From Anthonomus grandis grandis (Eukaryota > Arthropoda > Insecta > Coleoptera > Curculionidae): a stretch of DNA of 64,000 nt. Positions 57,847 through 64,000 of this stretch are shown here, piece by piece. A program made the position numbers and the translations under genes. Under the pieces are notes generated by a model that did not search any database, was not told the origin of the DNA, and worked only from the letters and a program-made list of their open reading frames with translations. Position 1 is the first letter of the stretch. Each line of letters opens with the position of its first letter. The DNA lies in assembly GCF_022605725.1 (NCBI RefSeq), contig NC_065548.1, forward strand, positions 19,129,644 to 19,193,643, in the 5' to 3' direction.

Positions 57847-59596
57847 GACTTTATAGAGATCATAACTATAAACTGGGGATTCAGCTCGCAAAAAATCTGT
57901 GTCTAAGGAGCATAAATATCGCTATCTCAAGAGTCGCTTTTCAGGTAAAAGGCTTCTATGCTGATATTATTATTGTTATTCTGTAAAAATAAAACTGCAA
58001 ATAACTCAGTTTTGGACAATGCCTAATTTTCAATTCCCCAAACTGTAGATGGTTATTCATAATAATAGCTTTAATGATTAATGAGGTAAAATTAATTGTG
58101 TAAGAATGGCTGTTTCCAAGTAATATGTATGTAGTAAATAATAATAAATGATACAAAGCTGATCATAATTTAGTCGAAATCTTAAAATGTAATGTATCTT
58201 GTTTCATTACTGTTATGTGGTATTATATAAATAAGTTGCTTATTTATAAAATATTTTAAAGTATTTTAATATTATAAGTATAAAAGAACTGTAAAACTTC
58301 AAAGAGAACGACGCAATACATCAGTAGATTATGTCAAACAAAATATGGAACTGATAAGCCCAACTTGCAATTTATTGATTTACATTATTCAGAAGCGTAT
58401 TCATTACTCAGAAGGTAATTGAATAAAACATGATGGAATATTGGGGTTCATCGATTTAGAATGACAATTATAAATTGAAAATCAGAAATAATTTTACTTA
58501 TTAAAATTAACATGGAATATAATGTGAAATCTAAAAGCCAATTATTACCAATTGATTCAAGTCATCGAGAGCGATTATTAAAAGTACAGTATGCCCCGAT
58601 GTGGATTTAATTTTAAATGAACTAAAATTAACAATGAATTTAATTAACCAATAATTCAATCAACGTAAAAATATGTTTCAGTGACTCGAAACTAATTTAT
58701 GTCTCGGAAAATTCATTTACCAATTGTTGCACATTATTCTGAACTTAAATTTATAAAATTTGTATATGCATTTATGAAATAATTATTACAGAATAATATA
58801 TAATTAAAACAATATTTATGTTTATACATTTTGTAATCAACAGCGTAAAGATTTCTTGCTGAAAGCCTATTATTTATACGCATTATTTGGTTAGTATAAT
58901 TTTTTTTTCTAATATTTCTTATTTTCAATAATAATTTGATTTTAAAAAGTAATTGCAAAATAAGTAAAAATTAAAAAACAAATACTAAAGCTAAATATGT
59001 TACTAAAGCTAAGTGTTAAAATAGGAAAATAAGTCAAGTAAATTCATTACGCTATTACTTTATAGGTAGGTAATTATAATGTGCTTTTCTAAATTGACTT
59101 AAATTCTGTAAGTTACTATTAGACAGATAAAACATACAGTAGTCAAGCCTGGTTTTGTTCTATTACTTTTAGAATTTGTAATGGTTTTCACAAATCAGAT
59201 CCTCAAAACTTCAGTTTTTTTTTGTTTTTACTCCATACTCTACTTTACTTACAATTTTTGCATTATCAAGACTACTTAAATTCTTTTCGAACAACCAGAT
59301 ATCGTTAATTATAAATTAAGCTTCTATAGATAAGTAGTGTTATCTGATTGTCCCTTCTTTTTGTTCCTCAAGATTTATCATCTTTTTTTAGATAAATATT
59401 TTCAAAATATTAATATAACGTTTCTACTCATGTATTACATAAATCGTATCTCTTTCAATCAAGGAAGATAAAAAATATGGTTATATAGTGATAGAGTGGT
59501 TATAAACCAAATGCAGCTTTTTATTGCAATTGTATGCTCCGACAAATCTCCTGAAGAACTCAAAGAATACTTTTAATGTTTAAAGAGAAAAATGAT
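57847..59596 (+). repeat. Tandem duplication, unit 2 (1750 bp)
   Basis: Begins GACTTTATAGAGATC directly after unit 1 and ends AAAGAGAAAAATGAT like unit 1. From about 58682 to the end I see no difference from unit 1. No direct sign of transposon ends, so a segmental tandem duplication is the simplest reading. Confidence 0.95.
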
Positions 59597-60691
59597 TGAA
59601 AGAAATGATTGAAGAAAAATGTTTCAGATGGAGAACGACTTTAACATAAAATAGTTTGGCAAAAAACGCAAAGGCAAGGAAACATTCTCACAATACATTA
59701 GTAGTTGTTTTTTAGTGGATGTAATAAAAAACAGTTTTTGACTTTATTTCTCTTTAACAAAAGTAAAAAAGGGTATTTATCAACTTTACAGAAAAATCCC
59801 TTAATAATTATTTTAAGGGCAAGAATAAATGTTTCAAGGGCTAAATTTATTGTATTCTAAAGAATCTTTAAAACCTAACCTATTTATAGGGTTTCAGCAG
59901 GCGTAGAGCATCTATTAAAATGCTTGTCAAAAAAGTCAAAAGTTCAAACGACCTATGATACATCTATGATGTATCATAAAGCCAATTACTCTTAGGTCTA
60001 GTTTTATTCTAACTTTAATCTAGCTTATTACCTCCAACGAAGAAATGTGCAAAACAGCATTTACGAAGAGCGTATTATCAGGTAAATCTATAATACTTAT
60101 TTTAAATTTTTTACTGATTATTAATTAAGTTGTAAATTTTTACGGTTCAAGAATGACTGGGTAACGATATAGACTTTACCGATAAGGGTTGGATAAAAGG
60201 TGATATTGGTGAGTTTTCTTCCGTAAAAACATTAGATGAAATAGCACCTGCACATCTTCTAAAGCAAGAATTTGTAATTGTAAAGAGAGTGAGCGTACGC
60301 GGAAGATGAAGGCATTATAGAGTTTAAAGTCTAAATATAAAAAAAAACATTCATTCCCTTAGAAAAAAAATTATCACTCTAGTTACTTTAAACTCAAATT
60401 TTTCGTTTATTTTGAAATACCCATTAAATAAGAAATCTGTAACTATGTTATTTTTAGATCTGCAATTATTCTCTTAGTACCAAAAGATGCCTCTTATTAA
60501 GTCCTAAAGATATTTTTTTTATATATATTTATAAAAATTTATAAAAAAAAAACAAAATCGTGGGAATATTTTTCGTCTGGGTATAGCAAGATCGAACGGT
60601 GCTTTTAGTGTGTTAGTTAGAAGTCTATTCAAGAAGCTTTACATAGCGGGAACGCCGGTAGTTTTGCCGTTTCGCGTACTTTAGAAATATA
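59597..60691. other. No firm gene
   Basis: AT-rich. A 50-codon open stretch on the plus strand at about 60155-60318 (FTDKGWIKGDIGEFSS, LDEIAPAHLLKQEFVIVKRV) has a protein-like composition but no start or recognised domain. Stretches this short are expected by chance. Confidence 0.35.
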
Positions 60692-61861
60692 CAGGGCGGA
60701 ATTTTTAACTGGAATAAATTTAGTATTAGAGCGCCTAGTTTAGATTAATAGAAGCGTAGTTTAGATCATAGACTAGTTTAGCCTAGTTTACACGATTCCC
60801 TTTATTTTCAGTTTGGCACATTTTTTTTTGTCTTTAGATTTACCCTCTTTCTAAGGGTAGAAACCGCCCACAACTTTTTTTTTTGAAATGTGTGTGAGCT
60901 CGTTGGAAAGGGAATAAAAAAGGAATATGATGCACTATTTATTTTTGCATTTTGGTAAGCTAGAAAACCAGAAAAACAATAAACTGTTGCCATTTTAGCA
61001 AGCAGATTTTGCCTGCGCGAAATGTCTAAATAAAAAGGGAACAATGTAATTGATAAGGTTTTTTCTTTACTTGTGTATCGCATTCCAATGGTCACTTTAT
61101 TTTTAGTTTGGCAGAAGCTAATAATTTATCTGTTGTAGTATTATGGGCAGTTTGAATTATTATTTTAAATAAGAAGTATTTTCATGCATAAATGGGTTAT
61201 TTAACTAAATGACTAAACATTGAAATTTTAATGATAATTGCCTTTGGAGACAGATTGCGTACACAAGCAGAAGTAGCAGCTTTAGTTCACGAAAGACACC
61301 CTAATCCTTAAGCAATTTCATAAAGCACCATCAGCAAAATTAAAAATTGTTATCGTGAAGTGTGACATACCACATGAAAGACATACCAAGAGTAAGGCAG
61401 TCTCGAGTAATGGACGAAGACACGCAATTAAATATTTTTCTGACTCTCCAAGAAAATCCTAATACTCCTGTTTGACAGGTTGCAAGAGAATGCAACACAA
61501 ACCATACGTCTGCATTAAAGTTAGTAAAATCATGTCAAATTTGTCTTTATAAAATGCAATACGTACAAGATTTACTAGAAGATGATCCATACCGTTGTTT
61601 TCTGAAGTGATGATCAATACACTAGATCAGCATTTAGCAAATTTGGATCAGATTCTTTTTACAAATGAGTATACTTTTGCACTCAATGGTAAAGTCAATA
61701 AACAGAACTGTCGATATTAGTTCACAGTAAACCCTCCCTGGATACGAGAAACACACAATCAGCGTCCGCAAAAACTTAATGTTTAGGCAGGCATAATTGG
61801 GGACTAAGTCATTGGCCATTCAATATACCTTCCAGCTAACTTAAATGGCACTACATTGTAG

Positions 61862-63305
61862 CGTTTTATTTCTCTATTCCTAGTGTTCACTAACGCTCCA
61901 TTGACATTTCATTAATTTCAATAATTACATTAATAATTTCAGTCAACTTCCTTTATTCATATTTCTTTAAATTCACACTGTCAATGACACATTACTACTG
62001 TAACGCATCACTCTCCTGGTTTATTTATCCATGCTTTCTGTTGACGGTCCGTCACTTCTCTGATTGGCTGATATTGACAGCTCAGGCGACAGGTGGGGTC
62101 GTTATTGATTTAGTCGGTACTGCGTCCATTTTTCGAGGACTTGTTTCCGTGTTGCAGGTAGGAGCGCACGTAAAAGGTCAGTTTTTTTATTTCCGAAGTT
62201 TGTGAAGCAGGAGTGGCCAATATGGTTTATAATTTATGGTCCTTAATCTTGTTCCCTTGGGGAACCGTTTATTTATTAATTCTGGTGCAGGATGCCCAAG
62301 ATTTTGATGGATAGATAATGAAACTTAGCGAGAGTTTTACTTTTCCGTTTTCCTCTTTATTCTTCTTCATTTGTTAATGGCTGCAGGCTTTTGATTTCCC
62401 CGGGAAATTGCTGAAAGCGGTGAAGCTGGAGCCAGAGTTAGAGCTAGTATTAGAGATTCCCAGTTCGGATAGCTAAACTACAAATGACATACAATCACAG
62501 CCTCGGTTTTGAAGGCTAGCCGTTCATTTCTTGGAGGAATATACAGGCCAGTTTATTACATTTATTTAAATATTACTAACCATAGATTTGTCTCACTTGT
62601 TTAAATTTTTATTAATATAGCTTTTATTTCAATTTAACGTTACAAATATTTAATCAATGTCATAATTTAATACGTCAATTTCTTATCTGTAATATTAGTT
62701 ATTTTTTGTTCAGTATTTTTCAGTACCCTTTTTGGTAGTTAAGTAGATATACCACGGTTAAGGCTGATATGCCTTAGGTAAAAAGGTTCATAAACTTCCC
62801 CTGCGTAATACAAATAGGATATACTAAAAACTTTAATAATTGCAATTTATTTTTCAAGTGCTGAAATCTGCCTAGTAGTGAAATCATAATTTAAATGTTA
62901 CTTTTGTCAAATTTATTTTAATCATATCAACATTATTGATATTTTAATTTATAGCAAATTATTAATATTTATCAGATTAGAATATGAGGTGTGTACATAT
63001 CTTTGATGTAAATATAATTTGGTTGTATTGTTGAGATTTTTTTGCCTCTTTAAATCTACCTTATCCAGGGTCATTTAATTGTTAATTGAAACCTATATAC
63101 CAAGTCTTTTTCTTAGTTTTCTTTCATTTGTACAAAAAAACTAAGTGGCGCCCTCTTATTTAATAGTTATAATTAGGTTTAGATTCTTTAATAGCCAATC
63201 ATAAGTGAACCTTCGAACAATCCCAAGCCTCTAATAATTCTGAGCTACCGTATGCAGACTCTTGGCAAAATAATAACACTGTAAAGTTAACGCCACAACA
63301 TATTT
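61862..63305. mobile_element. 1.4-kb insertion of unknown type
   Basis: The transposase reading is broken at CGTTTTATT and resumes at TTTTTTGCAACAAGAG, so the DNA between was added. No inverted repeats, LTRs or clear target duplication were found. It includes a GC-richer part (62010-62520) with a possible two-exon gene. Confidence 0.65.
61984..62476 (+). CDS. Candidate two-exon mini-gene, 87 aa, unknown
   Basis: Exon 1 would run from the ATG at 61984 to 62157 (58 codons, ending VSVLQ) just before a good donor CAG|GTAGGA. Exon 2 would run from 62387 to 62476 after a long pyrimidine tract and CTGCAG, reading AFDFPGKLLKAVKLEPELEL, VLEIPSSDS, stop. Both junctions are phase 0, so the frame is kept across a 229-bp GT-AG intron. 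Composition is less AT-rich than around it. Exon 1 has hydrophobic stretches; exon 2 is acidic and Leu/Glu-rich. No domain is recognised and no poly(A) signal is obvious. It may be a captured host fragment or chance. Confidence 0.25.
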
Positions 63306-63888
63306 AATTTTTTTTGCAACAAGAGCTTATGCCAACTTTGTCTGCTTTATTTCCTCATCAAGCAGAAGCAGATCTTCATGATGATCGAATAAGGTTTCAG
63401 CAGGATGGTGCTCCACCTCATTACGGCTAAAGCGTGTGACACTATTTGAGTCAAGTTTTTCCAAACCGCTGGATAGGAAGAATAGGTACCATTAAATGAT
63501 CGTCAAGATCGCCGGACCTTAATCCTTTGGATTATTTCCTTTCGGGTCTCAATAAAGGTAAAAAAACCAGAAAACTTAGATGAACTGAGGCAACGACTTG
63601 CATACGATATTTGACAAATAACTCTAGATATGATTCGTAATATCAAGAATGAATTTCATATATACTTTCTTTTATTCCCTTTTCAATAAACTATCACAAA
63701 ACATACCTTCATATTTAAAAAAAAAAGTTGGGGGGGGGGTGGTTTCTAGCTTTAAATAGGGTAGATTTTAAAAAGAGACAAAAAAAATGTGCCGAACTAA
63801 AAATAAAAGGACCCGTGTTTCCTAATTTTTTTAACAAATAAATAGACTGCCTAATACTGAATTTATTCAAGTTAAAAATTCAACCCTG

Positions 63889-64000
63889 TATATTATGATA
63901 TTAAGAATCTTTTGATGGATGGAAAATATGGTTACGTCATACACCTGACTTATTTCTGTACAGCCTATATTAAATGCTCTTAGAACGAGAAATGGTAGAC
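63889..64000. other. Flank of the last transposon
   Basis: Only 112 bases after the TIR; nothing recognised. Confidence 0.4.

Larger units (their letters stand above)
61231..63660 (+). pseudogene. DUF4817/DD41D transposase, split and mutated
   Basis: The start MIIAFGDRLRTQAEVAALVH gives a DUF4817 domain. FLTLQENPNTPV and VARECNTNHTSALKLVKS (61425-61530) form the second helix-turn-helix. YVQDLLEDDPYRCF and LFTNEYTFALNGKVNKQNCR follow, where the first catalytic aspartate is N. Then LPANLNGTTL, the insert, and from about 63306 FLQQELMPTLSALFPHQAEA, FQQDGAPPHYG (second D kept) and SRSPDLNPLDYFLSG (third D kept). Many stops. Confidence 0.9.
60692..63888 (+). mobile_element. DD41D-type element, dead, split by a 1.4-kb insert
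   Basis: Flanked by TA (60690-60691 and 63889-63890). The ends are CAGGGCGGAATTTTTAACTG and, inward from the right, CAGGGTTGAATTTTTAACTT. The arms (about 60692-60890 and 63715-63888) share AATAAATT, CGGCACATTTTTTTT-like and TAGAAACC(A/G)CCC segments, so the TIRs are about 170-200 bp. The transposase between them is heavily mutated and interrupted at about 61862-63305. Confidence 0.9.

Noticed and set aside
56984..58958. Duplicated 74-aa minus-strand frame as a gene family
   Set aside because: It is identical only because the whole 1.75-kb DNA unit is duplicated. Composition is that of AT-rich DNA and no motif is present.
1..64000. CRISPR arrays, prokaryotic operons, riboswitches
   Set aside because: No regularly spaced repeats or bacterial gene layout; the content is eukaryotic transposons.

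Overview
The window is AT-rich DNA from the nuclear genome of an animal, most probably an insect and plausibly a beetle. I infer this from the mobile elements: RTE and CR1/Jockey-type LINEs, DUF4817/DD41D-type and Tc1-type Tc1/mariner transposons, an insect IS630-like DDE transposase, Ty3/gypsy pol remains and Penelope-type hammerhead-like motifs. The species cannot be told from the sequence. No conserved host protein gene, rRNA or tRNA gene was recognised. Nearly every protein similarity visible is to a transposable element, and nearly all of these are broken by stops or frameshifts.

Layout. 0.4-1.2 kb: dead Tc1-like transposase (-) and a hammerhead-like motif. 4.1-4.9 kb: a half-MITE, a second hammerhead-like motif and a 180-bp palindrome. 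6.6-12.1 kb: a three-level nest, with a LINE (-) split by a Tc1-like element, itself split by a 1.49-kb long-TIR element that has a 9-bp target duplication and GC-rich hairpins. 13.5-14.3 and 16.5-18.5 kb: LINE reverse transcriptase remains (-). 18.9-21.6 kb: an RTE LINE (-) split by a 577-bp MITE. 22.1-22.7 kb: LINE piece. 24.5 kb: orphan TIR. 27.6-29.8 kb: a second RTE (-) split by a Ty3/gypsy pol fragment. 32.0-34.0 kb: LINE (+). 34.9-36.0 kb: dead IS630-like transposase (-). 39.7-42.2 kb: the only intact gene that is clearly real, a 354-aa DD41D transposase between about 510-bp inverted repeats. 42.5 kb: palindromic MITE. 43.8-44.7 kb: LINE (-). 44.9-47.9 kb: a MITE followed by a second, dead DD41D element. 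49.9-50.4 kb: LINE piece. 50.8-52.3 kb: two different DD41D fragments. 53.2-55.2 kb: a third DD41D element. 55.6 kb: possible SINE. 56.1-59.6 kb: a 1.75-kb tandem duplication. 60.7-63.9 kb: a fourth full-length DD41D element, split by a 1.4-kb insert that carries a possible two-exon mini-gene.

How it works together. The genes do not form a pathway. The organising theme is one transposon superfamily, in which several diverged DUF4817/DD41D elements share TA-flanked ends close to CAGGGT, very long inverted repeats and a transposase of about 350 aa. Only the 40.5-kb copy could still encode enzyme, and it could in principle mobilise itself. Whether it could act on the short MITEs with similar ends is untested. 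The nesting gives a relative insertion order.
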